NCBI GenBank assembly: GCA_948567375.1
Contig: OX419756.1
Location: forward strand, 72,740,333-72,804,332
Direction: 5' to 3'
From: Lunularia cruciata
Taxonomy: Eukaryota > Streptophyta > Marchantiopsida > Lunulariales > Lunulariaceae
DNA length: 64,000 nt
Below, piece by piece: positions 48,672-60,506 of this stretch; within the stretch, counting starts at the first letter, position 1; every line of letters starts with the position of its first letter. The notes beneath the pieces were generated by a model. It was not told where the DNA came from. It saw nothing but the letters and a program-made list of their open reading frames with translations, and made no database searches. The position numbers and the translations under genes are program-made.

Positions 48672-49640
48672 GAGGTTAAGATAGGGAAACTTCCGGTTTT
48701 CTTTGGCAAGGATGGAGAAGATGTGGAGGCCTTTGTGAGAGACTTCAAGAGAGCTTTCATAGGAAACAATGAGAGGAAGAAGAATGAGTGGGCCTCATTA
48801 TTACCAGATTTCTTTGAGGATGCAGCACGTACATGGTATGAGTCAGAATACCAAAAGAGAGAGAGGAGAGATGGGGAAGAGGAGTCTTGGGAGACTTTGA
48901 CTTCAGCACTCATTGAGAACTTTCTTCCTGATGAGAGTTATGAGAGATTGATGAGTGAAGTTACATTTCTCAAGCAAGGAGATGGAGAGAAAGTGAGAGT
49001 CTATGTGGAAAGAATGGAAAAGTTAGAGTCCAGATTTTGCATAGTGTTGACGAAGGGTGGGGATGATGTGGAGACTAAAATGATTGGCATAGGGGCCATG
49101 CTCACCAAGAATTTTGTGGGAGGGTTGAGACCACAAATAAGAAGCAAGGTGAGATATGAGAAACCTTCTTCCAAGGTTGAAGCTATCAAGATCGCAATTT
49201 GTATGGAGGAGAGTTTGGAAGGGGATGAGAGTGATTTGGTGGTGAAGGAGGTTGTGCATCCTCCTCAAGGCTACAAGTATGGTGGAACTTCTGATATTTT
49301 GGTGAAAAGGGTTGCACCACAAGTAGTAGTTGCTCCAATTCTTGCACCCCCACCAAAGGATCCACTTCAAACCATCACAGAACAACTTGCAGATCTCAAG
49401 ATCAATGTGGTGCAACTATGGGAGAAGAGAGAGGTGGATCAGAATATAGGGAGAAGGCCTAGGAGATTATGGAAACTATCCATATAGAGGAGTTCAACCA
49501 GCCAACAATTTCAATGATCAAAATTGTTTTGGTTATGGAGGAAGAGACCATATCCAAAGGAATTGCCCAAATTCCACTTACCATCCAATTGGTTGTGGAA
49601 GAACGGGTTATGAGGGAGCCAATAGAGGGAAAGAGGGTGG
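48672..49640 (+). pseudogene. Element B gag
   Basis: Open from 48672 (KLPVFFGKDGEDVEAFVRDF) to 49487, with a capsid-like pattern AARTWYESEY ... WETLTSALIENFLPDESYER ... GEKVRVYVERMEKLES. No ATG precedes the homology in frame; a TGA lies just upstream. A nucleocapsid knuckle follows in another frame near 49526-49570 (CFGYGGRDHIQRNC, second Cys changed to Tyr), so a frameshift lies about 49490. Confidence 0.85.
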
Positions 49641-49653
49641 TAGTGAAGCCCAA

Positions 49654-50784
49654 GTGGCTCCTAATCCAAACAAAGGTAAGAGGATAGCATCCATAGATGT
49701 GGTGGAGAGCAAGTATGAGAAGGGAGAGTGCTCAAACTTTAGGAGTCTTAATTTGGAGCTTTTGGCACAAGAGAAGAAGAGAGCTCGTTTTGCAGAGGAT
49801 GTTCACTCTTCTCAAGGATTTACTCCAAGCAAGGATACTCCTATGTCTACTAGGAGCACTCGCACCTCAACACCATCAACAACAAAGACTCCAAGGAAGA
49901 AGTTGGGGATTGAGGATTTCTTGATTTCAAAGCAACAATGGAACTACAATGTGTTGGAGGATGTTGGTAGTCACAAGGCTAACATCATAGTGGGCCAATT
50001 GATTGCTTTGAACCCTACCTTGAGAAAAGAGCTTAGAGGTGGTTTGAGTTCTACAAGGAGCAAGAAGAAGAAGAAGGAAAAAGTTCCAGTATCAATGGGG
50101 GTGGTGGATGCCAAGCCAGCACCATGGGAGGCTTGTGAATATGCCTCCAAGATTGATGTGAGAGTGAATGGTCACAACATCAAGGATGCATTGGTTGATG
50201 GAGGATCAGTAGTGAATGCCATGTCCGAAAGGTTGATGAAGAAGTTGGGTATGATACCCTCAAGACCTTCAACATTTGTGGTGAGCATGGCAAACAAGAA
50301 ACAAGTTTGACCAATAGGGGTGATGGATAAAGTGGTAGTTTCAGTTATGGGAGTTCAAAATCTCATGACTTTCCAAGTCTTGAAGGATTCAAGCTATGAC
50401 TTACTTCTTGGGAGGCCATGGTTGAGAGCAGCACGCACAATTGATCAATGACACAAAGGATACTTGAGGATTGGGCCATCAAACCATAGAGTCATAGTTC
50501 TTGTGACTAACACCACCAACACTTCACATTCAGATACACCATCTTCTGATTATTGGGAATCAGATTCTGAAGAAGGAGCTTCAAGTGTGGACACAAGCAT
50601 GGAAGCCACGGAGGAGGATGAATCTGAATTTGAATCTGATTCAGATGTGTATCCTTTGTGTGCTATGGATTTTGCACCTAAGCTAGAGGTTTTGAAGGAC
50701 CCAGATAAATCACCATTGACACTTGAGGAGGTAGAGAGAAGGTTATCTACCCTCAAGTATGGTCCAAATGTTACCAAGGAGTAG
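49654..50784 (+). pseudogene. Element B protease and acidic linker
   Basis: Gag-protease linker with a KKKKKEK stretch, then DALVDGGSVVNAMSE (family DSGS, here DGGS, a substitution of the catalytic Ser/Thr position) and SYDLLLGRPWLRAA. Stops at 50308 and 50449. After these comes an unusually acidic segment (WESDSEEGASS ... EEDESEFESDSD) before the RT region, and a stop at 50782. Confidence 0.85.
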
Positions 50785-50787
50785 AAG

Positions 50788-52397
50788 GTGAGATTTAAGG
50801 AGATTTTCCGCAAGTTCATCCATGTGTTTGCTTTTAGTTATAGGGATTTGAAGGAAGTCACGTTGGAGGAGCACAAGATAGAGGTGGAGTCACATGCAAG
50901 ACCAATCCACCAAAAGCAACATCGCATTAGCCCACCAATATCTTTGGTTGTGAAGGAGGAGATTGATAAGCTCAAGGAGGCTAGATTTATCTTTGAGGTA
51001 GAGAATTCAGAATGGGTGTCTCCAATTGTCATTGTGAAGAAAAAGAATGGCAAGCTTCGGTTATGTGTGGATTACAAGAAGCTCAATGCTATTACCAAGA
51101 AGAACTACTACCCATTGTCATTATTGATGAGATCTTGGAGAAGGTTGCAGGTCATGAGAGGTATAGTTTTGGAGATGGTTATAGTGGATACAACCAAATC
51201 AAGATTGCACCAGAGCATCAACAACTCACCACGTTCACCACACCTTGGGGAACTTACGCTTTCAAGGTCATGCCTTTTGGGCTTTGCAATGCTCTAGCCA
51301 TATTCCAACGTTTCATGAACAAGGTATTTGAACCTTTCATTGGGAAATTTATGAGAGACTTCATTGATGACTTTTGTGTCTATGGGAGCAAGGAGGAGCA
51401 CTTTGAGCACCTAATCAAAGTCTTGCAACGCTTGGATGAGGCAAATGCATCACTCAACCCAGAGATGTGCATTTTTGGATGTGAAGAAGGTCTACTTTTG
51501 GGGCACATCATCTCCAAGGATGGAATAGCAGTCAATCTTGAGAAGGTGAGGAAAATCTCAAACCTTCCATTCCCTTCAAGCTTGACAAAGTTATGCCAAT
51601 TCTTGGGGATGGTTGGGTACTATAGGAGGTTCATCTTCTCATTTTCCAAAAAGGCTTATGCATTGACCATCTACATGAAGAAGGGTGTAGATTACATGGT
51701 GATTTTGGAAGACAAGGAGTCTCTCAAAGCTTTTGAGGAGCTCAAGCAATCCCTTGTTGTAGCTCCAATTCTTGCTAAAATTGATTGGAGTAAGCCTTTC
51801 ATCCTCTACATTGATGCTTTTAATATAGCTATAGGATGCACTCTTAGTCAATTAGACCAAGATGGGCATGATCATCCAATAGCTTATGCTAGTAGGTAGA
51901 TGGTTTCAACAGAGAAGAACTACTCTGTCATGGAGGGAGAAGGGTTGGCAGTGATCTTTGGTCTCAAGAAGTTTAGACACTACTTGATTGGAGGGAAAGC
52001 CACCATTGTCACAGATCACAAGGCTTTGAAGTACATCGTCAACAAGCCTAATATTGAAGCAAGACTAGCAAGGTGGATGATACTCTTGTATGAGTATGAC
52101 TACACCATTGAGGATAGGCCAGGAAAGAAACATGCAAATGCTGATTTGTTATCTAGAGCCTATGATCATGATGGAGATGAGCCAGTGGATGATTCCTTCC
52201 CTGATGAGGAGCTCATGACAATCTCAATCACTCAAGAGGTTCCAATGGATTACAAGGAGATTGTGGATTTTGTGACAAGAGGTAACTATCCAGAAGGGAT
52301 GCATGCTAGGGAGAGGAAGGCCCTTGCAGCAAGATCTAGACCTTACACAATGGTGGAGGATATTCTTTTTCACCAAGGAGCAGATGGTCTCCTTTGA
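50788..52397 (+). pseudogene. Element B reverse transcriptase and RNase H
   Basis: RT: SEWVSPIVIVKKKNGKLRLC, a one-base frameshift near 51115, then GYSGYNQIKIAPE, TPWGTYAFKVMPFGLCNA and catalytic FIDDFCVYG with both Asp. RNase H: FILYIDAFNIAIGCTLS, then after the TAG at 51897 NYSVMEGEGLAVIFGLKKFRHY, IVTDHKALKYI and HANADLLSR. A TGA at 52395 ends the frame. Catalytic residues are otherwise present. Confidence 0.9.
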
Positions 52398-52403
52398 AGA
52401 GCA

Positions 52404-53495
52404 GTGGGTAAGGAAGAGTCTATTCTACTCATAAAGGAGTTTCATGAAGGTTTAGTATGTGGAGGACACTTTGTAGGAAAGGTGACTACTTTCAAGATTC
52501 TAGATGCAAGTTACCATTGGAGAGGGATTTTCAAGGATTGTCTTGATTATTGCAAAACTTGTCATGTTTGTCAAGCTTTTGCTAGAAAGTCTACATCCAC
52601 TCCACCACTTAGATCAATTCCATTGCTAGGACCTTTTGAGAAGTGGAGAATTGATTTTGTAGGTCCTCTCAATAGAACCCCAAGGAACAATCGGTACATC
52701 GTGGTAGTTACTGATTACCTTACCAAGTGGGTTGAGGCTAGACCATTGAGGGACAAGAATGAAGATGAAGTGGGTAGATTTCTTTATGAACACATTATCA
52801 CTAGGTTTAGATGCCCTTTGGAGTTGGTTTCTGATAGAGGAGGAGAGTTTACAAGAAGCATTACTACAGCCATGCTACAACATTTCTCTATCACACATAG
52901 AGAAACTACATCCTATAAGCTAAATTCCAATGGCTTGGTTGAGAGATCCAATCAGACCTTGTGTATGATGTTGGCCAAAGATGCAAAAATGGAGTGTGCT
53001 AAACATCATTGGGACAAGAGGATTCATGCAGTTTTATAGGAGTATAGGACAACCATGAAGACTTCCACTGGATATTATCCATTTCAATTGGTGTATGGTA
53101 TTGAGTCTACCTTACCTATTCACTTTGATCTTCCTACCTTCCAAAGCATTCATAGGAGATTGAAGAAAGCACAAGGAGGTGATGCAAAGAAGTCAAGGAA
53201 GGATCAACTCATGGAGTTGGAAGAGGCAAGAGCAGTTGCTATGGTTCGAGTGGAGCAAGCCCAAAGGAAACAAAAGGAGAGCTATGACAAGAGGCAAGGC
53301 AAGAAGAAGGTGGAGACTTTCAAAGAAGGTGATTGGGTAATGTTATTTGATTCCATTCGGTTCAAGAGAGTGCAAAAGAAGTTTTTGCCTAAGTACTTTG
53401 GACCTTTCATAGTGGAGAAGGTGTGGGGCAATTACACTTATGATCTCAAAGAGTTGGAGGAAGACACTTTGATAGGATTAACTATGATAAGTTGA
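52404..53495 (+). pseudogene. Element B integrase
   Basis: Zinc domain HEGLVCGGH ... CKTCHVCQ, core WRIDFVGPL (first Asp), LVSDRGGEFT (second Asp), NGLVERSNQTL (Glu), C-terminal EGDWVMLFDSIRFKRV and KYFGPFIVEKV. One TAG at 53037 splits it. No chromodomain follows before the purine tract. Confidence 0.9.
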
Positions 53496-53550
53496 AGATG
53501 TACCATAGAAGGTAGAGAGACTTTCACTTTGAGGACAAAGTGAAAACTTA

Positions 53551-53563
53551 GTCCGGGGGTAAA
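53551..53563 (+). other. Polypurine tract of element B
   Basis: GTCCGGGGGTAAA immediately before the 3' LTR. Confidence 0.75.
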
Positions 53564-54253
53564 TGTAACACCCATTTGTGCATGTGTGGTATTGTGATAT
53601 TTAGATTGGTATTACAAGTAATTAAGAGACATTATTTATATAGAGATCAAGGATGGTTCTATATTATTCATGGTTAGCTAAAGTTAGTCATAGCTAAGAT
53701 AGAGGGGACCTTACTTTAGAGGAAGTAGAAACGATGAGCACCACTATTTTGGATTTTAGTGTGTTGACTTGGTATTATTCCTAGGTGTTTGGCTTTGAGG
53801 AAAGAGTTGAGAACTCTTGGGCCCGCAAGCCTTTTTGTTTTGGATTCTTCTTTAGTCCAAGGATAGCCCATGTGAAGGAATCCTTGACTTAGTGGTTGGG
53901 TCTAGATAAGACCACATGCTTAGGGGAATATGCCCATGTGAATGGATATTCCTTTATACTTTTTGACTTTACTTGACTTTTAGTTTAGTAACTTGAGTTA
54001 CTACGGTAATTAGTAACTTTGGTACGTAACTATTTCACAAGTATATAAACAAGGGGTGAGGAGGTACTCATCATCCTTTCATTTGCAACTATCTCTCTCT
54101 CATTGAGTTCTCTAGTGAGCAATGTCTTGAGTCTTGGAGTGTTAGCCTTGGAGGAATATGATGGAGTTGGGGTTCCTTGCCTTCTTAGTCCATGGTGCGC
54201 TACCATAATAGCCATCAGAGGTTCATCCTGAGTGAGAGACAGACCGGCTCACA
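53564..54253 (+). repeat. Element B 3' LTR
   Basis: 690 bp, TGTAACACCC...CCGGCTCACA. Left part agrees with the nested solo LTR at several diagnostic positions, while parts of the right half agree with the outer 5' LTR, so it is a mosaic of the two. Confidence 0.9.
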
Positions 54254-54938
54254 GGACTAAGTAGATCATATAGAGGTATCACCAAAAGAGTACTTCTATT
54301 AATAGACTAGAAACCAAAACATGCTTGGAAACTTTAGAATCAATAGCTAGGCATATGATCTAGAGGTGACACTTGGGGTGGTAACATCTGGAAGGATGTT
54401 ACACATGATATAAAAAGTAGATCAAATAGAGGTATCACCAAAAGAGCACTTCTACTACTAGGGTGAAAGCCAAAATAGGTAAACTATAGAGGCAATTTTG
54501 CAGACCTAAATGGATGAATTAGGCCTAAAAATGTGCAAATTCTTCCCTCAACATAGATCCGGCTGGTCTTCCCTCCCCCTTGGTTTGTCTCACCAAGAGG
54601 TTTCCAGTGGTACCTCATCCATGCGATTTTGAGATCCTTATAGGAAGATTCTCTAAAAGATTCCCTTTGGTCAAAGCTTATTTGACCAACCAAATGGGAC
54701 TAGGACAACCATATTAACCATCCAAGCAAGTAATCTAAGGGTGGAGCTTCTCCACCCTTAGATTAGTAAAGCTCGTTGACAGGTCACCTATACAAGTACC
54801 TAATTTTATGGTGAAGCTTCCTTAGAAGAGATCCTCTTTGGCTATATAATAAAGAGAAGGTGCTCCTTTGGTGCATCAGAGTCTGAGTGTGGAATTCATG
54901 TTTTCTCTATTGTGTTTCTCTATCCTCAGAATATTACA
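54254..54938 (+). repeat. Element A 3' LTR, left end missing
   Basis: 685 bp, starts inside the LTR at GGACTAAGTAGATC directly after B and ends GAATATTACA. Carries a private 15-bp hairpin (54731-54765). Confidence 0.85.
54731..54765. repeat. Perfect 15-bp hairpin
   Basis: TAATCTAAGGGTGGA, loop GCTTC, TCCACCCTTAGATTA. Other A LTRs have the left arm only, so the right arm was added here. Confidence 0.95.
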
Positions 54939-54988
54939 TCTAGACATGAATACTCTCTACAATATAATTAAAACATATTTATGCAAGG

Positions 54989-55489
54989 TGTTTTTATATG
55001 GAGGTTACTTATGAGTTAGGCAAGACTAACAAAGTAGCAAATAGGCCAAATTAGTCAAGAATTATATTTTAGAAACATCTAGGAAGTTACTTGATACCTT
55101 CCAAGTATTGGGTAATGTGCATGCCAAGTGGTGATTTCTAGAAGGAAGCTTCTTGGGAAGCTTCCCAATTAGCTTAGCTTGCATGCCAAGTAAGTGGTTT
55201 CTAGAAATAAATTTCTTGGGAAGCTTCCTAACTAGTTTAACTTACATGCCAAATAAGCGGCTTTTAGAAGGAAGTTTCTCAATAGGTTTCCACGTTAGCT
55301 TGGCTTCCACTCTAAGAAGACAACTTTTAGGAAACTTCTTGAGAAGCTTCTGAAGAGCTTAGTATGCTTCTCTATATTACCAAAGCCTAAGCTCATGCTA
55401 TGCATTTAGAGTCTCTCCCTTTCAAGAGTCTCATTGTGATCTTTCATTTCAATCTTCCATTTTACTCTTTCTCTCCTTGGTCTTTTGTA
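54989..55489 (+). repeat. Element D 5' LTR
   Basis: About 501 bp, starts TGTTTTTATATGGAGG, ends GGTCTTTTGTA (CA to TA). Has several GAAGCTTC palindromes but no perfect four-unit heat shock element. Confidence 0.85.
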
Positions 55490-55490
55490 T

Positions 55491-55502
55491 TGGTATCAGA
55501 GA
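55491..55502 (+). other. Primer binding site, initiator Met tRNA (element D)
   Basis: TGGTATCAGAGA, 11 of 12 matches, one base after the LTR as in C. Confidence 0.85.
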
Positions 55503-55509
55503 ATGAATG

Positions 55510-56700
55510 AAGAATCAGAGAAGAATGGGATGGTTGGAATTTATGGACCACCAAATCCTTTTCCTCCAAACTATTGTGATTTTTGTTTCCATGAACTACC
55601 CAAGCATCATTTCATATAGTTCAGCATCTCATGCTTTGGGTAGAATTTTCTAAATATGATCACCTTGTTCATGAACCCTTGGTATTCAATTGTAATTTTT
55701 GGAAAATAATGGATGCGTTGTATCTACATGTTAACTTAGATAAATTGCAAGTATTTTGATAAAGTAGTAGACGTTGTAGCAATGCCCAAAGTTATCATTG
55801 CCATGCAAGAATGAATCAAACATCATACTAGATTTTTGGAAGAATGAGACTATCAATGAGAAGAGTATGTAGAGAGAGCACTATTTTGAGAAGGAGAAGA
55901 GAAAAATTTGTTTCCAAAGCCCAAGGTATTTGAAGGCAAGAATCTCTTGGGCATACTGGAGAATTTTGTGTTTGTCTATATGTGTTATTTTGAAGCTACA
56001 AATCTTCAAGATCAACAAAGATAGATTCTCTTGGCTTCAAGCTAATTGGATAGAGTGGCAAAACTATGGTGGCAGTTTCAAGTAGAGTGAGTAAAACTAC
56101 AATTTGTTGTGCCAATCTCAACATGAGAAGAGATCAAGAGTGTAATAATTGTGCAATTCCAAGCTATAAATGTCACATGAGCCACATGAGATAGGTTGGC
56201 AGAGTTGAAGCAGATTGGTTTTGTAAGAAGTTGTATCACTTAATTCCAAAACAACATAATGCAAATTCTATATATAATAGAAGTTGAAGCTCTAGATCAA
56301 TTTGTGAGGGGTTTAAAGTCACATACCAAATTGGAACTGACCATGTGGGAGCCCAAACACTTGGAGGAAGCCATGCAATTGGCTGAGCACTTTGATTCCT
56401 TGGTTGTGACAACTTGACCTTGACTTTGACCTTCATAGAACCTACCAACACACTACATATGGGTGGATCAGCTAGCACTAATGGAGATTGATGCCATCCA
56501 ACAAAGATCACTTGGCACAAGAGACAGAGAAAGACTATGACAAAATGGTGGTTGCTTCTATTGTTGCTAAATTGGACATCACATTGTTGAATGTCCATTC
56601 AAGAATAGATGATCCCATCAAATTGCCAAAATGGAACTTGTGGAGCATGATAATCAAAGAAATGAAGAATCCCAAGAGGAGAATTTGAGCCACCTATTAG
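55510..56700 (+). pseudogene. Element D gag
   Basis: Recognisable by alignment to C gag (for example IDAIQQRSLG and a knuckle remnant CFYCC*IGHHIVEC near 56545-56590). Many stops and frameshifts. Confidence 0.75.
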
Positions 56701-56956
56701 GAACTTGATTTGTTCTATTTGAATTGAAAGCTCAACCTATGCAAGTTTACTTCATTTGCAAGGTAAGATATTTGATAATGGTTGATTTTTGGAAGTTTAG
56801 AGAATTTCATATCCATGCAATTAGCAAAGGAATAAGGTATTCTTATTAGGAAAGTAATTAGAAGTAGATTGACAATGGCGCATGGTATAAAGGGTTCTAC
56901 ATTGATGAGTGGGAAATAGTATTGGGAATGTATGAGGCTTGTAGTGGCACCTCTAT

Positions 56957-57382
56957 GGTAAAAGACCGAATCCAAGGAGAGAAATAGGAGAATGGAAACT
57001 CCCATTGGGACACTTGAATGAGGGAAAACTCCAAATGCCTAGCATGAGCTTTGGCTTTGGTATTTATAGGTAGCATACAAGGCCCTTGAGAAGCTTCTCA
57101 AGAAGCTTCCTCAAGCCATTTTCTTAGAGTGCAAGCCAAGTTAACTAGGAAGCTTCTCAAGAAGCTTCCTTCTAGAAGCCGCCTACTTGGCTTGCAAGCT
57201 AAACTAGTTGGAAGCTTCTAGAAGCTTCCTTCTAGAAGCTACTTATTTAAGGTGCAAGCTAAGCTAACCGGAAAGCTTCTCAAGAAGCTTCCTAGATACT
57301 TCTGGAATATTCTAGACTAATTTGTCCTATGTGCGACTTTGTGAGCCCGACTAACTTCGTTGCTAAACTCCATATTGTTACA
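56957..57382 (-). mobile_element. Solo LTR of family C inside the D protease
   Basis: 426 bp, the same length as both C LTRs, in minus orientation, with flanks TCTAT/TCTAC (one transition). First base T-to-G changed. Shows C-type copies moved after D had inserted. Confidence 0.9.
57211..57312 (-). promoter_or_regulatory. Perfect heat shock elements in the solo C LTR
   Basis: GAAGCTTCTAGAAGCTTC (57211-57228) and TTCTGGAATATTC (57300-57312); the same two sites as in element C. Confidence 0.6.
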
Positions 57383-57539
57383 TCTACACTATGATATCAT
57401 TCTAGGTTTGCCTTAGCTTGAACGTCATAAGGTTCAATTTGATTGGGCCCGATGATAAATTCAATTACAACACCAAGGTAAGAATTACCAATTAGGTTGT
57501 TTGGCACCTTTGAGTAAGACACCTAATAATAGTAAATCC

Positions 57540-60290
57540 CAAGATGGAAAGTTTATCAACAAAGCATGGATCAAGCTTTGGAGGAAGATAAGCCTATTTT
57601 TATGGTATGGATCAAGTTGATTCCGCATGGCAAATCTGATGAGTGTTAGGAGACTCATTAAGCAATGCTTGATCAAATAGTTTAGGAGTTTATAGATGTG
57701 TTTTTGGGTAATTTGCCAAAGGGATTACCTCTAATTGTGGTATACCCTTCAAGATTGAGTTATTGCCAAGAAGTACTCTAGTGAGTAGACCAATCTATCA
57801 GATCTCACCAAAGGCGTTGGATGAAATTTGAACAACATTGATGGAGTTATTGGAGAAGGATTTCATATAATGTAGTACAACTCCTTGGGAAGCACCAGTA
57901 CTATTTTTTCCAAAGAAGGATAGAAAATTTCACTTTTATTTGGATTACCATGGCCTCAATAAACAAAAATAATGAATGCATATCCCTTGTTTCAAATTGA
58001 TGACTTGCTTGATCAATTGAGTGGAGCATGATGTTTCTCCAAGTTGGTTCTTGGAAGTGGCTATTGGCAGATTCTTGTTAATAGAGAGGATGTGCAAAAG
58101 ATTACCTTTTGCACAAGGTATGAGCATTTTGAATAGATTTCTACCTTTCAGGCTCATTAATGCTGAGTAGTCTTCATAGATCAAATGCATCAGGTGTTGG
58201 ATAGGCTATTGGACCAATTTGTGGTGGTGTTCTTGGATGATATTTTTATTTATAACAAGATGGACGGAAAACATGTATATCAGGTGTGAGAAGTCCTAAG
58301 ATGGCTATGTCAATTGAAGTTTTACTACAAGAAGTCAAAGTGTGCCTTTTGGCATAAAGAAGTTAACTACTAGGTCATAAGATCTCATCAAAGGAGATCA
58401 AGTTAGAAGAGGAGAAAATCAAGGCCATTTTTTATTAGCCTACTCCAAAGGATACCATAAAATTGTAGGCATCTAATGGATTGGCAAGTTTTTACCAATG
58501 ATTCATCTACTATTATGACCGCACCATTTACCCACCTCTTGGGAAAGACCTCATGATTTCAATGGACCATCAAGCACAAAGAAGTATTCTAGAAGTTGAA
58601 ACATATGGTGTCTTCAAGACCCATTCAACAACAATATGATCCTCAACTACCTTGTGTGATTGATTTTGATGCTTCTAACTTTGCCATTGGAGTTGTGTTA
58701 TAGCAAGAATTTCCAGGTGGATTACACTGCATTGCCTTTGTGTCTCAACACCTAAACATCACAAAAAGGAATTACTCTACTCAAGATAAAAAAGAAACTA
58801 GCAATGGTATATGCCACCAAGGTATGGAGGCATTATCTCTTAGGAAAATAAATGATCATGCAAATCAATCACAAACTCTTGTTGCAAATATTATATTTGG
58901 AGCACATGAAGAGTTGGCATCATCAATGGGAGGAATAACTATAGTTTTTTGACCTCAAACTTGAATACATACCTGATAGGTTCCATGTTATCTCCGATGA
59001 CCCATAATGATAACCTAATTTGAAGTCTCTTCCTCTTATCACGGTGCCAATTACAATAGTGTCAATCAATTTACAAGTCCAAATTGCATTTAGAACAACT
59101 TTACAACAAGATCCCTTCTTTTAGATGGTACAAGGTCATCTTGCTGCACATGACAAGGAAAAAACACGTTCTTCATCAAGAAGGCCTTCTATTCTTTAAG
59201 AATTGGATCTATGGTCTAGCTAAAGGTGATCTACAACTTATGCGCCTTCAAGAAGCCCATGACTTAGCAATTGCAAGTCACATGGCGGTGGACAAGACCT
59301 TTGGTACCCTACAATACCAATGGTGGTGGCACAAGTTGTTCAAGAGTTTTTCCAATCTTGTGGAGCTACCAAGACAACAACAAGAAATTGACTAAACTCC
59401 TTCAACCATTTCCCATCCCATCTGCTTAATGGGAACACATGAGCTTAGATCTCATCACATCCTTTCCCACAACAAAGTAAGGTCGTATAGCAATTGTGGT
59501 GTTTATCAATAAGCTTAGTAAGAAAATCTATTTAGCACCAACCTTTGATATAGTGGATGCTCCAACATCAGCCCAAATCTACTTGAGAATGTCTTCAAGC
59601 ATCTTGAGATGCCTTGCATACTCATCTCTAATCGTGATCGTCAATTCACCAGAAAATATTATCAAGTACTCTTCTGGTTACTCAACACCAAGCTTTCTTT
59701 GTCCATCGCCTATCATCCTCAAACTAATGGATAAACCAATCATGCAAATTGCACCTTGGAGGATATGATTTGTGCTTTTATCAATGTTCACCTAACTAGG
59801 ATGGATATCTTGCTTCCAAACATGCAAGCACCAGATTCCCTCCCTTCTTTCTTAATTTTGGCCAAGATCTTCTTGTTTAAGATTTACTCCTTGCTCCTCC
59901 TCCATTTCATGTCCTTGATACTTCTACTTTCTTGACCACAATATCCTAATCTCTAAACAAGCCAAATCCCATCTCCTTTTTGTTCAAAATCATCAAAAAA
60001 AATATGCAAACTAACATCATCATAATCTTATCTTTCAACTTGGTGACAAGGTCATGCTTTCTTCTGGTAATCTACCCCTCATAATTGATACCCAAGTTCA
60101 TAAAATTAATTTTAATTGGATAGGTCTATTTGATGGCACCCAAATCATTTCTCTTGTTGCTTATTGCCTTGCCTTGCCTTGTCATATGCAAATCCATCCT
60201 ATCTTTCATGTTTCCAAGTTGAAACCCCTTGTTTATAATCCATCTTTCTTTTCCTCTTGTGTCCAACCCCCTCTTCCCATCCCTATCAAC
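57540..60290 (+). pseudogene. Element D reverse transcriptase, RNase H and integrase
   Basis: Homology to C in many frame pieces: linker with one copy of the 20-residue unit (57540-57600), RT blocks (APVLFFPKKD near 57895-57924; a degraded FLDD block near 58230), RNase H (LEYIPDRFHVI near 58960) and the integrase zinc region LQEAHDLAIASHMAVDKTFG (in 59084-59395). Core and C-terminal blocks follow to IHPIFHVSKLKP (about 60190-60230). No enzyme could be made. Confidence 0.8.
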
Positions 60291-60465
60291 GATCATGAGG
60301 AGTATGAAGTTGATTTTATCCTTGCATGTCACCACATTTAACATGGCTACCAACAACATACAAAGTACAAAGTGCTTTGGAAAAGGTATCTCCTTCACAA
60401 CGCCACTTGGGAGCCTCTTTCTCTTCTCCAAAATGCACAAACAACCATTTAGGAGTTTGACGCTT
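60289..60465 (+). pseudogene. Element D chromodomain
   Basis: DHEEYEVDFILACHHI, then a stop, then TKYKVLWKRYLLHNATWEPLS and LQNAQ; the same chromodomain pattern as C with two TAA/TAG stops. Confidence 0.75.
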
Positions 60466-60492
60466 CAATGGTAATGAGAACATCACCAACTA

Positions 60493-60506
60493 GCAATGGG
60501 GGAATA
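60493..60506 (+). other. Polypurine tract of element D
   Basis: GCAATGGGGGAATA, directly before the 3' LTR and matching that of C. Confidence 0.75.

Larger units (their letters stand above)
45723..54253 (+). mobile_element. Element B: Ty3/gypsy retrotransposon with a tRNA-Asp-like primer site
   Basis: LTRs of about 690 bp (TGTAACACCC...GCTCACA), a primer site unlike that of A, C and D, a pre-gag open frame with two zinc knuckles, then gag, protease, RT, RNase H and integrase in order. By my reading the coding region has six stops, all explicable by a single transition, and two frameshifts, so B is the best preserved pol here. I see no chromodomain; RT wording (TPWGTYAFKVMPFGLCNA) and the Asp-type primer resemble the Athila/Tat branch, an inference. 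Flanks TGTTC and GGACT do not match, so its present ends do not come from one insertion. Confidence 0.9.
42386..54938 (+). mobile_element. Element A: Ty3/gypsy retrotransposon with element B nested inside
   Basis: Outer element in + orientation. 5' LTR 42386-43117, internal region 43118-45722 with gag, protease and the start of RT, then element B (45723-54253), then the 3' LTR from 54254, which lacks its first roughly 77 bp. Outer flanks TTTAG (42381-42385) and TCTAG (54939-54943) are a target duplication with one transition, which ties both LTRs to one insertion. RNase H, integrase and the rest of RT are missing at the B junction. Many stops; non-functional. Confidence 0.8.
56760..57430 (+). 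pseudogene. Element D protease interrupted by a solo LTR
   Basis: Homologous to the C protease; the frame VAPL | HYDIILGLP is split at the LTR insertion and resumes at 57383. Inactive. Confidence 0.75.
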
